Origin: Akkermansia muciniphila
GTDB lineage: Bacteria > Verrucomicrobiota > Verrucomicrobiia > Verrucomicrobiales > V1-33
Assembly: GCA_945900785.1 (NCBI GenBank)
Contig: CAMDJM010000050.1
Span: forward strand, 1 to 34,076
Reading direction: 5' to 3'
Length of the DNA stretch: 34,076 bases
Positions 1 to 8,112 of this stretch are shown here, in pieces (the stretch's first letter is position 1; every line of letters begins with the position of its first letter). A program made the translations under genes and the position numbers. Under the pieces are notes generated by a model. It had not been told where the DNA came from and did not search any database. It saw only the letters and a program-made list of their open reading frames with translations.

Positions 1-1307
1 CCGGCCTGGGCTCCGTAGAGATACTTGTCCGTGCTCTCGAACTTGGCAGACTGATTGCTGGAGAAGTTCAGGTCCGTATTGAAAATGGGGAACGCTCCTG
101 CGGTAAGCCACGGTTTGACGCGGCTGCCGAGCTGGCCTTTCAGCTTCAGGGTAAGACCATCAAAGCCGAGATCTTCGTCAAAGATCACCGGAGTGGCCAT
201 GAAGGGGCTGTCGTAGCGTCCGGCGAGGATTTCCAAGCTGGCCCCGGTGCCGAAATCGACGTGGTATTTGGCAAAAGCGCGGTCGAGCCAGATGGCATAT
301 TTGGAGAAACCGCCGCCCTGCCCCTGATTGGTGAGGCCGATGCTTTGGTTGGTGGTGACCGGGCTGTTGTTTTCACCCGTAGCAATACGGATACCGGTGC
401 TCCAGCCATCCGAAAGTTGCCATTCGCCGCCCACCCGGACCCGATAGCGGAATCTCATGCGCTCCTCATCGACGTTCCTCTGTGGCGAGAAAACAAAGCC
501 GGCTGTATCAAACGGGACTCCGGTGTTGATGGCATTGAAGTTGGGGAAGGATCCGGTGTTGTCGTTGCCTTCGGGGAATTGTTGGAGTTCGTAACGGATG
601 CGGATATCGCCGAAGAGATCGAATTTGTCTTCCTCGAGGCCTGGCAAAGCGAGGGCGACGGCGGAGTTTTTGCCATCCGGGGTGGCGGCACCCAGGTCAG
701 CGAGGACCTGGCGGCGGATTTCCTCACGCATTTGATTCCGCAAGCTGTCAGGGACGTAGCTGACCTTCATGGCCTCGTCCTCCTCGGCGGCTTCAGCGTC
801 TTTTCTGGCTTTGGCGGCAGCGCGGGCGGCCCCGGCTTCCTTTTCGGCTTCCTTGATCAGGCCGATGGCTTCCATCTGGGTGATGAGCCCTTTTTTCACC
901 ATGATCTTGAGGAGATTGATGGTGACATTCTGGGACATGTCAGGGGGCGCTTCCTCCTCGGCTCCGTTGGGGAAGAGTTGGGAAACCGGAGGCGGGTCGT
1001 TGGGCGCGTTCACATCGCCGGCATCAGGGGGAGTGTCGTCTGCTGGAGCTGCAGCAGGACCGGGCGCGGGTGAGGGATTGTCCTGGACTTCAGATGGATC
1101 CGGCGCGTCGTCCGCCACCGGGGCAGCGGGAGCAGGAGCAGCCGCTCCGGCAGGTTTGTCAGGGGCAGGGCTTGCCGGGGAGGCATCGGCCTTGAGCGGG
1201 GCTCCGGCAATGTCCGATTGGGCCGGAACCGTGGCGACGGAGAACAACAAGGCCATGCCTGCAGCACAGGGCCGGGACAGGACTGGAGGGAGAGGACGTG
1301 TTTTCAA
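1..1307 (-). CDS. Putative porin (Porin_5-like), C-terminus beyond window
   Basis: The minus-strand reading frame stays open from about 1307 to the left edge, so the C-terminus is missing. I place the start at TTG 1305-1307, giving an N-terminus KTRPLPPVLS followed by a hydrophobic stretch ending VPAQS, which reads as a signal peptide; ATG 1254-1256 is an alternative. Next come an Ala/Pro/Asp-rich linker, then an N-terminal module NLLKIMVKKGLITQMEAIGL with an Ala/Glu/Lys-rich coiled coil, then alternating beta-strand sequence (DLFGDIRIRYELQQF, RMRFRYRVRVGGEWQL, LEILAGRYDSPF) typical of an outer-membrane barrel. A short helix-hairpin plus coiled coil before the barrel is characteristic of putative porins of Verrucomicrobiota and related phyla (recalled). 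It is the last visible gene of the TpsB/ExbB/ExbD/TonB operon, 31 bases after tonB, so it may be the outer-membrane partner of that energy-transducing system (inference). No Shine-Dalgarno sequence is visible. Confidence 0.8.
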   Translation of the reverse strand, partial: MKTRPLPPVLSRPCAAGMALLFSVATVPAQSDIAGAPLKADASPASPAPDKPAGAAAPAPAAPVADDAPDPSEVQDNPSPAPGPAAAPADDTPPDAGDVNAPNDPPPVSQLFPNGAEEEAPPDMSQNVTINLLKIMVKKGLITQMEAIGLIKEAEKEAGAARAAAKARKDAEAAEEDEAMKVSYVPDSLRNQMREEIRRQVLADLGAATPDGKNSAVALALPGLEEDKFDLFGDIRIRYELQQFPEGNDNTGSFPNFNAINTGVPFDTAGFVFSPQRNVDEERMRFRYRVRVGGEWQLSDGWSTGIRIATGENNSPVTTNQSIGLTNQGQGGGFSKYAIWLDRAFAKYHVDFGTGASLEILAGRYDSPFMATPVIFDEDLGFDGLTLKLKGQLGSRVKPWLTAGAFPIFNTDLNFSSNQSAKFESTDKYLYGAQA

Positions 1308-1338
1308 AACAAAGAAAAGAAAAGAAACGGGGCTGGAA

Positions 1339-2157
1339 TCACCGCGGAGCGCGGGCCGTGAGACGGAGGTTGATGGGCATTTTCATGCCTTCAGGCGGCG
1401 GGGACTGAAGCTGGAGACCGGTGAGGACTTCATCGCGCAGGGCAGAGTCGACGGCGGGATCCCCACTGGTGCCACTGAGGGTGGCCCGGGTGACACGACC
1501 GGTTTCATCGGCCCAGATGCGGGCGGTAATGGTCATCGTGGAAGACTTGGTTTTGCTATGGCGCCTGATCGCGGCGCTGATGGTGGACTGAACCTGACCG
1601 GCGTAGTAGCCGTATTTGCTGCCTCCGCCGCCAAGTTTGCGGCCACTGCCATTGCCACCGCCGGGCTTGCCCTTGCTGAGACCGAAGCTGTCATTTCCGG
1701 CTGGACCGTTGAAGGTCACGGCGGGAGCATCGTCCGCAGGGGCTTCCTTTGGAGGGGCCTCTTCCACGGGAGCGGTTTCCTCTTCCATTTCTTCCTTCGG
1801 CTCTTCCTTGGGTGGTTCAACCTTGGGCGGTGGCGGCGGGAGAGCGGGCGGCGGGGCGATCTCGACATTGATCGGCACGGCGACTTTGCGGGGCGCACTG
1901 GCAGTGTGCGGCTTGGAAGGGCCGGAGAAGGCGTATACGACACCGGCGATGACGATCGTGGCGATGCCCAACAGGACAGCGTTGCGCTTGAAAAAGCCGG
2001 GCTCGTCATCATCAACCTCCGGAGGGCGGGGGGACTTGGGGCTCCGGGCCGGAGCGCCAAGGGACGGAGCTGCGGTGGATTTAGCCGCCGGATCGACCAT
2101 GGGGGACGCTGCCGGTTTCGGCTGAAGCTTGGCTTTTTCCAGGAGATCGGTGCTCAT
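1339..2157 (-). CDS. TonB-like energy transducer
   Basis: This 272-residue protein has the TonB layout. A cytoplasmic N-terminus of about 55 residues is followed by one membrane segment near residues 59-78 (NAVLLGIATIVIAGVVYAF). A long Pro/Glu/Lys spacer follows (PPPALPPPPPKVEPPKEEPK), then a C-terminal domain of about 85 residues containing STISAAIRRHSKT, ARIWADETGRVTRATLSGTS and ALRDEVLTGLQL. That pattern matches TonB C-terminal domains (known family). It should carry proton-motive energy from the ExbB/ExbD complex to an outer-membrane protein; the porin downstream and the TpsB barrel upstream are the obvious candidates here. It starts 18 bases after the exbD stop, so it is co-transcribed with exbB and exbD. 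The spacer is rich in charged Pro-Lys/Pro-Glu repeats, as expected for spanning the periplasm. Confidence 0.88.
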   Translation of the reverse strand: MSTDLLEKAKLQPKPAASPMVDPAAKSTAAPSLGAPARSPKSPRPPEVDDDEPGFFKRNAVLLGIATIVIAGVVYAFSGPSKPHTASAPRKVAVPINVEIAPPPALPPPPPKVEPPKEEPKEEMEEETAPVEEAPPKEAPADDAPAVTFNGPAGNDSFGLSKGKPGGGNGSGRKLGGGGSKYGYYAGQVQSTISAAIRRHSKTKSSTMTITARIWADETGRVTRATLSGTSGDPAVDSALRDEVLTGLQLQSPPPEGMKMPINLRLTARAPR

Positions 2158-2175
2158 AGGTTCAGTAGTGTTAAA

Positions 2176-2586
2176 TTATTTGGGCGGGGAGGTGACGAGG
2201 CCAATTTGAGTAAATCCGACGCGGCCCAGCACATCAAGAACATCCATGATGCCTTGGTATTGGGTGGCCCGGTCGCCCCGGACGACGATGGGGACTTCCT
2301 TGCCGGCAAACTGACTTTTCACGGCGTTGAGTTTGGTTTCGAGTTCGGCCAGGCTGACCGGAAAGGTGTTGAGCGCGACTTTCCCCTGGTTATCCACCGT
2401 CACGGCCTGGAGCTTGGGTTTGGATAAGTCCTTGACGCCACCAGCGCTGGCTTTGGGTAGGTTGACCTTGACGCCCTGGACGCCAGCGGTGGTCATGATG
2501 ATGAAGATCAGCAGCAGCACCAGGTAGAGGTCCACCATGGGGGTGACGTTGATATCGTCGAAGGATTTGTCGTCGCCAACTTGCAT
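2176..2586 (-). CDS. exbD: ExbD/TolR biopolymer transport protein
   Basis: At 136 residues this is the usual length for ExbD. The N-terminus carries the hallmark NVTPMVDLYLVLLLIFIIMT: one transmembrane helix with the conserved, proton-carrying aspartate at residue 19. A periplasmic domain of about 90 residues follows (VNLPKASAGG, VPIVVRGDRATQYQGIMDVLDVLGRVGF), matching the ExbD/TolR fold. It forms the inner-membrane motor with the ExbB homologue encoded 9 bases upstream and energises the TonB-like protein encoded 18 bases downstream. Start ATG 2584-2586 fits the short gap after the exbB stop codon. No strong Shine-Dalgarno sequence is visible; translational coupling with exbB is likely. Confidence 0.93.
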   Translation of the reverse strand: MQVGDDKSFDDINVTPMVDLYLVLLLIFIIMTTAGVQGVKVNLPKASAGGVKDLSKPKLQAVTVDNQGKVALNTFPVSLAELETKLNAVKSQFAGKEVPIVVRGDRATQYQGIMDVLDVLGRVGFTQIGLVTSPPK

Positions 2587-2595
2587 GAGCGTAGG

Positions 2596-4452
2596 TTAGT
2601 CTTTGGTGGGATAGGCTTCCGCGATGCGGGCGATGAATTCCTCAATGAAGATATGCATGGCCAGCGTGGCGTCCTTGATACGGGAGGCGAGGTAGCTGTA
2701 GGCAAACAGCGCCGGGATGGCAACGGCCAGGCCGGCGAGGGTGGCCAGCAAGGCACCGGCGATGCCAGGAGCGATGGAGTTGATGTCCACCTCACCACTT
2801 TTCGCGATGACAGCGAAGGTAATCATCACCCCGATCACGGTGCCGAAGAGACCGAGGTAAGGACCGCCGGCGATGCCGATAGTGAGGAAGACCAACTTGC
2901 CCTGGAGCTTCTGGGTCTCCCGGGTGGCGCCGCCGTCCAGCATGGCCCGGATGGCCCCGATGGAGCGTTCCGACAGACCGTCAAAGTTGCCCTTCGCCGC
3001 GTCGATGCGGTGCTGGATTTCCTGGGAACCGATGTGATAAATGTGGAAGAGAGGGGATTCCTTCATCTCCCGCTGCTGGCGGTTGCTGGAGTTGCCGCCC
3101 ATGCTCTTGACGCTGTCGGCATCGGAGTGGTCGAGGGCGGTGATATCGGTGGAGATGTTCTCCCATTGTTTCAGGAAGACCTTGGAAGCTTTGTCGATTT
3201 TGATCAGATAAACCATTTTCCCAACGGCCACGATGGCCGCGATGAGGGCGAGGAATCCGCAGAGGTAAATCACGATCCAGCCGAAGATATCGAGGGACTG
3301 GGAGATTTGTTTGATCAGGTCCAGGTGCTCGCCGATGACGTCGTGCTCGGGCGGGGTGCCGGCTTCGGCTTCCCCGGAAACGGCTAGCTTGGCGGCTTCG
3401 GCGGTGCCGCCCTGGCTGATGGCGGCGAACTTGATGGCTCCCGGGGTGCGGACGATTTTGGAAACGATCAGTTCGTCAACTTCCCCGGCAAATCCGGCTT
3501 CGGCGGGGCCTGGGGCCATGTCCTTGCCCACGCTGGCGTCACCGGCCAGGCCGGGGAGCGGAGCGGCGAGGGTGGCGTAGTTGGTGCCATTCAAATAGAG
3601 GGTGGCCTTGCCGGCATCAACGGTGACGGCGAGGTGGGACCAGGCGGCAGCGGTGACCGGAGCGGCGGCGGGGCTGGTGGCGGTGCCGATGGTCAGGTAG
3701 GGGACGCCGTTGTTCAGACCAAGAATAAAGGTCCCGGCCGCATCGCGTCGGCTGAAGATCACGGCGTTCGGGCCGAGGGTGGCGGGTTTGACCCAGACGG
3801 AGAGGGTGAGGGCTCCATTGGCGGTCCAGGCGGTGGCTGGGTTGGTGGGGATTTTGAGGGAATTTTGGCCCGTGAAGCGCACGCCGCCGGCCATGAGGGC
3901 GGTGGTCACAGGGACGGCGGTTCCTTCTGCGCTGACGGCATTCGTTGAGGAGTCGCTGTTGCCGCCGGTGAAGTGGTAGACACCGAGGGTATCCTCGTCG
4001 TAGGTGCCTTTGGGGTCGTTGGTGGACTCCGCCGCCGGGTTGCCGTAATAGAGGAAGATTTCGCTGGAAGCCCCGGGCTTCAGGTCGGTCACTTTGACCC
4101 AGACAATGCCTTCATTCAGCAGGGAATCGTAGCGCTCAATGTGGTGGGGCAGGACGGTTTTGTTGTCGGCCGCGAGGAAGCGGAGGTCGGAGCCGTCTTC
4201 CTTGGCGGAGGTGAAAGCGAAATCCCCGGAGAGACGGACGAGCAGGGCTGGACTGCCGGGCGGGCTGTCCAGCGGCACGCCGTCGGCTCCGGTGTGGATG
4301 GTGATTTTCTTGCGGGCGGACCACTCGGGTTTCCACCAGTTGGCCGGGCCACCTTCCGCAAGGGAAAGGCCGGCGCTGGCGAACACAAGGAAGGCGGCGA
4401 GCAAGGTGCTGGCACGGCGGGAAAGGGAGCGTTGGAGAGACGGGAGGAACAT
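2596..4452 (-). CDS. DUF2341-LamG-ExbB fusion: MotA/TolQ/ExbB proton channel with periplasmic lectin-like domains
   Basis: This 618-residue protein is far longer than a typical ExbB (about 230). It begins with a signal peptide (about residues 1-32, LAAFLVFASAGLSLAEG). A DUF2341 domain follows at about 40-140 (WWKPEWSARKKITIHTG, EIFLYYGNP), then a LamG/concanavalin-like jelly roll at about 150-345 (LGVYHFTGG, LTLSVWVKP, WSHLAVTVDAGKATLYLNG, AGEVDELIVSK). The C-terminal third is ExbB/TolQ: a membrane helix at about 390-412 (DIFGWIVIYLCGFLALIAAI), a cytoplasmic loop, then GPYLGLFGTVIGVMITF and a last helix with AGALLATLAGLAVAIPA. The GLFGTVIG signature marks the proton-channel family. So a glycan- or protein-binding module is fused to the motor on the periplasmic side. 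The gene lies 9 bases after the TpsB-like gene and 9 before exbD. I recall this architecture from Verrucomicrobiota; its function is not established to my knowledge. Confidence 0.9.
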   Translation of the reverse strand: MFLPSLQRSLSRRASTLLAAFLVFASAGLSLAEGGPANWWKPEWSARKKITIHTGADGVPLDSPPGSPALLVRLSGDFAFTSAKEDGSDLRFLAADNKTVLPHHIERYDSLLNEGIVWVKVTDLKPGASSEIFLYYGNPAAESTNDPKGTYDEDTLGVYHFTGGNSDSSTNAVSAEGTAVPVTTALMAGGVRFTGQNSLKIPTNPATAWTANGALTLSVWVKPATLGPNAVIFSRRDAAGTFILGLNNGVPYLTIGTATSPAAAPVTAAAWSHLAVTVDAGKATLYLNGTNYATLAAPLPGLAGDASVGKDMAPGPAEAGFAGEVDELIVSKIVRTPGAIKFAAISQGGTAEAAKLAVSGEAEAGTPPEHDVIGEHLDLIKQISQSLDIFGWIVIYLCGFLALIAAIVAVGKMVYLIKIDKASKVFLKQWENISTDITALDHSDADSVKSMGGNSSNRQQREMKESPLFHIYHIGSQEIQHRIDAAKGNFDGLSERSIGAIRAMLDGGATRETQKLQGKLVFLTIGIAGGPYLGLFGTVIGVMITFAVIAKSGEVDINSIAPGIAGALLATLAGLAVAIPALFAYSYLASRIKDATLAMHIFIEEFIARIAEAYPTKD

Positions 4453-4461
4453 GGGAGGATA

Positions 4462-6204
4462 TTAGAAATCGGTCCAGAGGCGGAAGGTGAGAAGCCAGTC
4501 TCCCTCTTCGGTGACCCCGGCTTCGCGGAGGGGCAGGCCGGCATCAAGGGAGCCGTTAAAGTGGTCTTTGAGGGAAATGCGGGTGCCGAGGCCGACGCTG
4601 AAGAGCGGGAAGTGATCAGTTTGCTCCGGGAGGGGCTCGTTCAAGGTAAGGTGGCCGCCATCGGCGAAGAGGTAGAAGCGCCATTCATCCTTGCTTTCCG
4701 GTGGCGCGTCGGGGTCGGGTTTTTTGTCTTCGGCCGGTTTGGGGGCGTTTTGGGAGCGGTTGATCAGGCTGGGGCTGCGGAGTTCGACGGAGCCAAAGAC
4801 AGCGTTGTCACCGAGCACGGTGGATTCCAGATAACCCCGGGCATTGCCAACCCCGCCGCCGCTGGCCTGCTCGCTGTTGATGAGAGGCTGGCTGGCCATC
4901 TGGCCCTGGACTTTGGCGAAGATTTCCATCCCGCCGGGCAGGTCGTGAGTGTGGGCGAGATCGCCGCGCACATGGAAGAAGCTGCCATCGGCGAGGAAGC
5001 GCTTGGCATCAAATTCCTGCTGGTCACTGCCAAGGCCCCGGATGCCGTAGGTCAGGGTGGAATTGACATCGGTGGAATGGGTTTTCGCCACCCAGGTGCC
5101 ACCATAATTCAGGCTGAAGGGGTAATATTCGATGGGCGTGGCCTGGGTGGTGCCGCCGAACGTGACATCTTCATCGAAGTGCTTAAAGTCCACTCCAGCA
5201 CTGATGGAGTGGAAGTAGGCGGGCTGGTCCGAGAAGGGCGGGCCGGAGGGGAGCGTGAAATTGACGCGGGCACCAAGGACGTAGCCTTTCCCACCGACGG
5301 AGGCCCCGCCAAGCGTGTTGATATCGCTGTCCTGCTTCGTGCCGGTGAGCATGAAGCTGGTGGAGGCCGTGACCGGCACCGTGTAAAATCCGGAAAAAAC
5401 GGAGGAGTCTTCGGGCCGCTCCGGCGCGACCTGGAAGTTGAAGCCGAGGGTGTGGCCAGCCTGCCAGAGGTTGGAGTAGCTCAGGCCGCCGTTGATGCGC
5501 AGCTCCGTGGTGTCCGGGCTATAGCGGTTGTTGACTTCGAGGCTGCCGTGGAGGGGGCTTTTGTCTTCGACTTTCAGATCGACATCAGTAGTGCCGGGCT
5601 CTACGCCGGGACGGTAATCAAACAGGACCTGCCGGTCAGGGTGGCGGTTCAGGGCAATGATGTCTGCCTTGACCTGCTTGAAGTCAGGCACCTGGCCCTC
5701 CGCGAGGGACGGGGCCCGGCGCTTGATGTCCTCGGGGAGAAAATACTTGGCTCCTTTGACGCGGAGGCGGCCGATTTTGTTTTCGGTGACCTCCAGGGTG
5801 ACCACACCGTATTTCGCATCCTGAATTGGCACGGACACTCTGACGAAATTGTAACCTGCCGCATGGTAAGCTTTTTGAAGATTGGCGGCAGCGCCCGCAA
5901 CGTGTTCGCTGGTGCAGCCGGGGCCCATGAAGGGGTAAACGGCGGACTCGATGTCGATTTTTTTCAGCTTCGAAGCTCCCTTCACTTTATAGTGGCGGAT
6001 GTAAAAAGGTTTCTCTGCAGGTTCTGCTGCGGCCGCGTTTTCTCCTGATTCCAATAGGGCAGAAGGGGATGCAGCAGGTTCTGAAGGGGCTTCGGCGGCT
6101 CTGGCGGTGCTCCCCATCTGGAGAATCAGACAGCCGGCCGCCAAAACGGCCATGCCCTTGCCGCCTGGGGTCAGGAGATCGGGCGGGCTGGAGCGGAAAA
6201 GCAT
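4462..6204 (-). CDS. ShlB/FhaC/HecB-family (TpsB) outer-membrane protein
   Basis: This 580-residue Omp85-superfamily protein is of the two-partner secretion type. I chose ATG 6202-6204 (MLFRSSPPDLLTP) because it gives a signal peptide ending near STARA-AEAP, with an AGG about 9 bases upstream; a TTG 27 bases earlier is possible. Residues of about 55-135 form a POTRA_2-like domain (FYIRHYKVKGASKLKKIDIE, LQKAYHAAGYNFVRVSVPIQ). A second POTRA-like segment follows (IGRLRVKGAKYFLPEDIKRR, DVDLKVEDKSPLHGSLEVNN). The rest is an amphipathic barrel with NRYSPDTTELRINGGLSYSN, then RFYLFADGGHL and SVGLGTRISLKDHFNGSLD near the end. The family exports a large TpsA exoprotein, but no TpsA is visible here. 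Instead it opens the ExbB/ExbD/TonB/porin operon, with only 9 bases to the next gene. No promoter could be assigned with confidence upstream. Confidence 0.88.
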   Translation of the reverse strand: MLFRSSPPDLLTPGGKGMAVLAAGCLILQMGSTARAAEAPSEPAASPSALLESGENAAAAEPAEKPFYIRHYKVKGASKLKKIDIESAVYPFMGPGCTSEHVAGAAANLQKAYHAAGYNFVRVSVPIQDAKYGVVTLEVTENKIGRLRVKGAKYFLPEDIKRRAPSLAEGQVPDFKQVKADIIALNRHPDRQVLFDYRPGVEPGTTDVDLKVEDKSPLHGSLEVNNRYSPDTTELRINGGLSYSNLWQAGHTLGFNFQVAPERPEDSSVFSGFYTVPVTASTSFMLTGTKQDSDINTLGGASVGGKGYVLGARVNFTLPSGPPFSDQPAYFHSISAGVDFKHFDEDVTFGGTTQATPIEYYPFSLNYGGTWVAKTHSTDVNSTLTYGIRGLGSDQQEFDAKRFLADGSFFHVRGDLAHTHDLPGGMEIFAKVQGQMASQPLINSEQASGGGVGNARGYLESTVLGDNAVFGSVELRSPSLINRSQNAPKPAEDKKPDPDAPPESKDEWRFYLFADGGHLTLNEPLPEQTDHFPLFSVGLGTRISLKDHFNGSLDAGLPLREAGVTEEGDWLLTFRLWTDF

Positions 6205-6338
6205 GGGATTTAGCCTGGACTGAAAAGTCAAAATGGACAGATAAGGCGATCTTTACACCGTCACTGCGGGGAAGGAATTGATCTATTGGAACAGAATCGT
6301 CACATTGGCCCGGGCTTGACGGGGCCCGGATGAAACAT

Positions 6339-6378
6339 TGAAGGGCGGCACCTGGAGGCACCGCCCTTCACCCCTTTT
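6339..6378 (+). terminator. Hairpin with 10-bp perfect stem and weak T tract
   Basis: TGAAGGGCGG (6339-6348) pairs perfectly with CCGCCCTTCA (6361-6370) around a 12-base loop, followed by CCCCTTTT. It resembles an intrinsic terminator read rightward, yet no plus-strand gene lies upstream of it. It could instead end a short leader transcript, act as an attenuator, or insulate the divergent promoters. The shape is seen directly; the role is inference. Confidence 0.4.
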
Positions 6379-6433
6379 GGTTATTTTGGCACCGGGGCTC
6401 CGTCGTCCTACAGAGCGGGTCCGGTGTGGCAGC

Positions 6434-6470
6434 GGGGCGATGCAACATCGCGTCCCCTGACTTTTGCATC
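6434..6470 (+). promoter_or_regulatory. Mutually exclusive hairpins in the serine hydrolase leader
   Basis: Two pairings share bases. In one, GGGG-CGATG (6434-6442) folds on CATCG-cgt-CCCC (6446-6457) with a three-base loop. In the other, GATGCAA (6439-6445) pairs with TTGCATC (6464-6470). They cannot form together, as expected of an RNA switch, but short stems like these can arise by chance in GC-rich DNA. Confidence 0.25.
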
Positions 6471-6674
6471 ATGACCGCTGATGGGGCCGTGCGAAAGAAT
6501 TCCAATGCAACACTTTCGGCAGGCAAGTGGTCACAGCCGGGAGTGCCGCCCCCAACGCTGCACCGCACCGGGGCCTGCCGGCTGTTTGATCTGCCCGGAC
6601 ACAGGACACATCTGTATCAGGTAACCCCCGGTTTAAAGGGACCGTCTGTTGGGCGATCCCTATGGAGGAAACCC

Positions 6675-7988
6675 ATGATTTTACCTGCTGAATCACCTCC
6701 ACTCCTGCTGGGACGGTCTCCCCGGATGCTGGTGGGACGCTGCACCGCGATCCTCCTGTGCCTTGATTCCGGCCATGCACCGGCGCAGGCGCAGTCGCCG
6801 GCGTATAATTTCAGTGCGGTGACCCATCAATTGGAGGACAATTTAAATCTTTATGGTCCGGGAGTGGCGGTGGTGATTGAGCAGCAGGGGGAACGAATTT
6901 ACTCCTACCAGAGCGGCACCATCACAGAACAATCACAGCAGGGCATCGCCTCCTGTTCGAAGTGGCTCTCCGGAGCCATCGTGCTGCACCTCGCAGAACG
7001 GGGATACTTCGGCCTGGACGACTCCATCGGGCAATATCTTCCGGCTCTTTTGTCCGCAGGCAAGGGACAGCCGACGATCCGGCAGTGTTTTGCCATGACT
7101 TCCGGGTTTTATGATGCCCAGTTGGACTACGAGACCGACCGCACCCTGACTCTGGAGCAATCCGTGGACCTGATCACCGCCAACGTGCCCCTCGTCGCCG
7201 CGCCCGGCGCGCAATTTGCCTACGATGGCAACGGCATGCAGGTCGTGGGGCGCCTCTGTGAAGTGGTCACCGGGAAATCGTGGCATGAGCTGGCGGATCA
7301 GATCCTGTTTCAGCCTCTGGGCATGACGCAATCCGACTACGGGTATTTTGACCTGAATCCCGCCATTGCGGGGGGCGCACGCAGCACTGCGCAGGATTAC
7401 CTGAAGTTTCTGCGCATGATCCTGGGCAATGGAGCCGCTCCCGACGGCACGATCATCCTCAGCAGCCGCTCGCTGCATGAGTTTTTCACCAACCAGACCT
7501 TCGATCTGCCGGAGTTCGCCAGCCCGTGGCCGGTGACGCTCTTCAATCCCTATCAAAACCGCCTGGATTACGGCATGGGCTCCTGGATCACCGCCCAGCG
7601 CACCAGCACCAGCCCGGTGGAAGAGGTGGCCAGCCCGGGGGCCTTCGGCAGCTTTCCCTGGGTGGACCGGAAGCGCGGGCTCACCGGCATCATTTTTACC
7701 TACAAACTGGCGGCACTGGGCACTCTGGCCAATAACAATCTCAGGGTCCTCAGTCAGATCCGCACCGAAATCGACCGGGTGGGCCTGCCGCCGCCGGGGA
7801 ATTTCATCCCGCTCAGTATCGCCCCTGCGCCGGAAGGACGGCTGAGACTGGACTGGGGCGGCGGCGGTTTGCTTCAGGCTTCCACCAATCTGAAACAGTG
7901 GATCACGCTTCCCCTGCCCTTCCCGCCCTATATTGAAAATCCCGCGCAAATCGGCCGGAAAGCCGTCTACTACCGGATCGCCCCCTGA
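6675..7988 (+). CDS. Secreted serine hydrolase, class C beta-lactamase/esterase family
   Basis: The start at ATG 6675 is set by the ribosome binding site GGAGGAA at 6664-6670, one of the best in the window, giving 437 residues. An N-terminal signal peptide is likely (MLVGRCTAILLCL, cleavage near APAQAQ). The nucleophile motif SxxK is at residues 93-96 (SCSK). The second motif, normally YxN, reads YDG in FAYDGNGMQVVGRLCEVVTG, as in a subgroup of beta-lactamase-related proteins with GMQV after the tyrosine (recalled). A GSFPWVDRKRGLTGIIFTY stretch corresponds to the strand with the third motif. The last 60 residues (LRLDWGGGGLLQASTNLKQW to AVYYRIAP) form a short beta-rich tail that I recall on exported Verrucomicrobiota proteins. 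Probable role: hydrolysis of an ester, amide or peptidoglycan-related substrate outside the cytoplasm; substrate unknown. Confidence 0.87.
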   Translation: MILPAESPPLLLGRSPRMLVGRCTAILLCLDSGHAPAQAQSPAYNFSAVTHQLEDNLNLYGPGVAVVIEQQGERIYSYQSGTITEQSQQGIASCSKWLSGAIVLHLAERGYFGLDDSIGQYLPALLSAGKGQPTIRQCFAMTSGFYDAQLDYETDRTLTLEQSVDLITANVPLVAAPGAQFAYDGNGMQVVGRLCEVVTGKSWHELADQILFQPLGMTQSDYGYFDLNPAIAGGARSTAQDYLKFLRMILGNGAAPDGTIILSSRSLHEFFTNQTFDLPEFASPWPVTLFNPYQNRLDYGMGSWITAQRTSTSPVEEVASPGAFGSFPWVDRKRGLTGIIFTYKLAALGTLANNNLRVLSQIRTEIDRVGLPPPGNFIPLSIAPAPEGRLRLDWGGGGLLQASTNLKQWITLPLPFPPYIENPAQIGRKAVYYRIAP

Positions 7989-8112
7989 CCTTGGGACGGG
8001 AGGAAAGCCCGGGTGCCCTGGCGGGGGCAGGGGAGAAGTTCCAGTTGCCGCCGCGCCATGATCCGCCAGTATCCCGAGCAGCAGCAATCCTTCACTTCGA
8101 CACACAATTTTT

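Larger units (their letters stand above)
6205..6674. other. Divergent intergenic region and long 5' leader without a convincing gene
   Basis: This 470-base gap separates the minus-strand envelope operon from the plus-strand serine hydrolase gene. An open frame from 6426 runs into the hydrolase, but its 83 extra residues are low-complexity, lack hydrophobic order, and precede a perfect Shine-Dalgarno-equipped ATG, so I treat it as non-coding leader. It holds several hairpins (listed separately) and another, AGGGACCG/CGATCCCT, just before the ribosome binding site. I recognise no riboswitch family and no tRNA here. Confidence 0.5.

Noticed and set aside
769..2427. Plus-strand open frame of 552 codons
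   Set aside because: It is antisense to the porin, TonB and exbD genes and is low-complexity Ser/Ala/Gly sequence.
3973..6048. Long plus-strand open frame of 691 codons
   Set aside because: It is antisense to the TpsB-like and ExbB fusion genes, whose minus-strand proteins have clear domains; high GC codon bias opens the opposite strand.
6426..6674. 83-codon N-terminal extension of the serine hydrolase
   Set aside because: The extension is compositionally random and the GGAGGAA site places the start at 6675.
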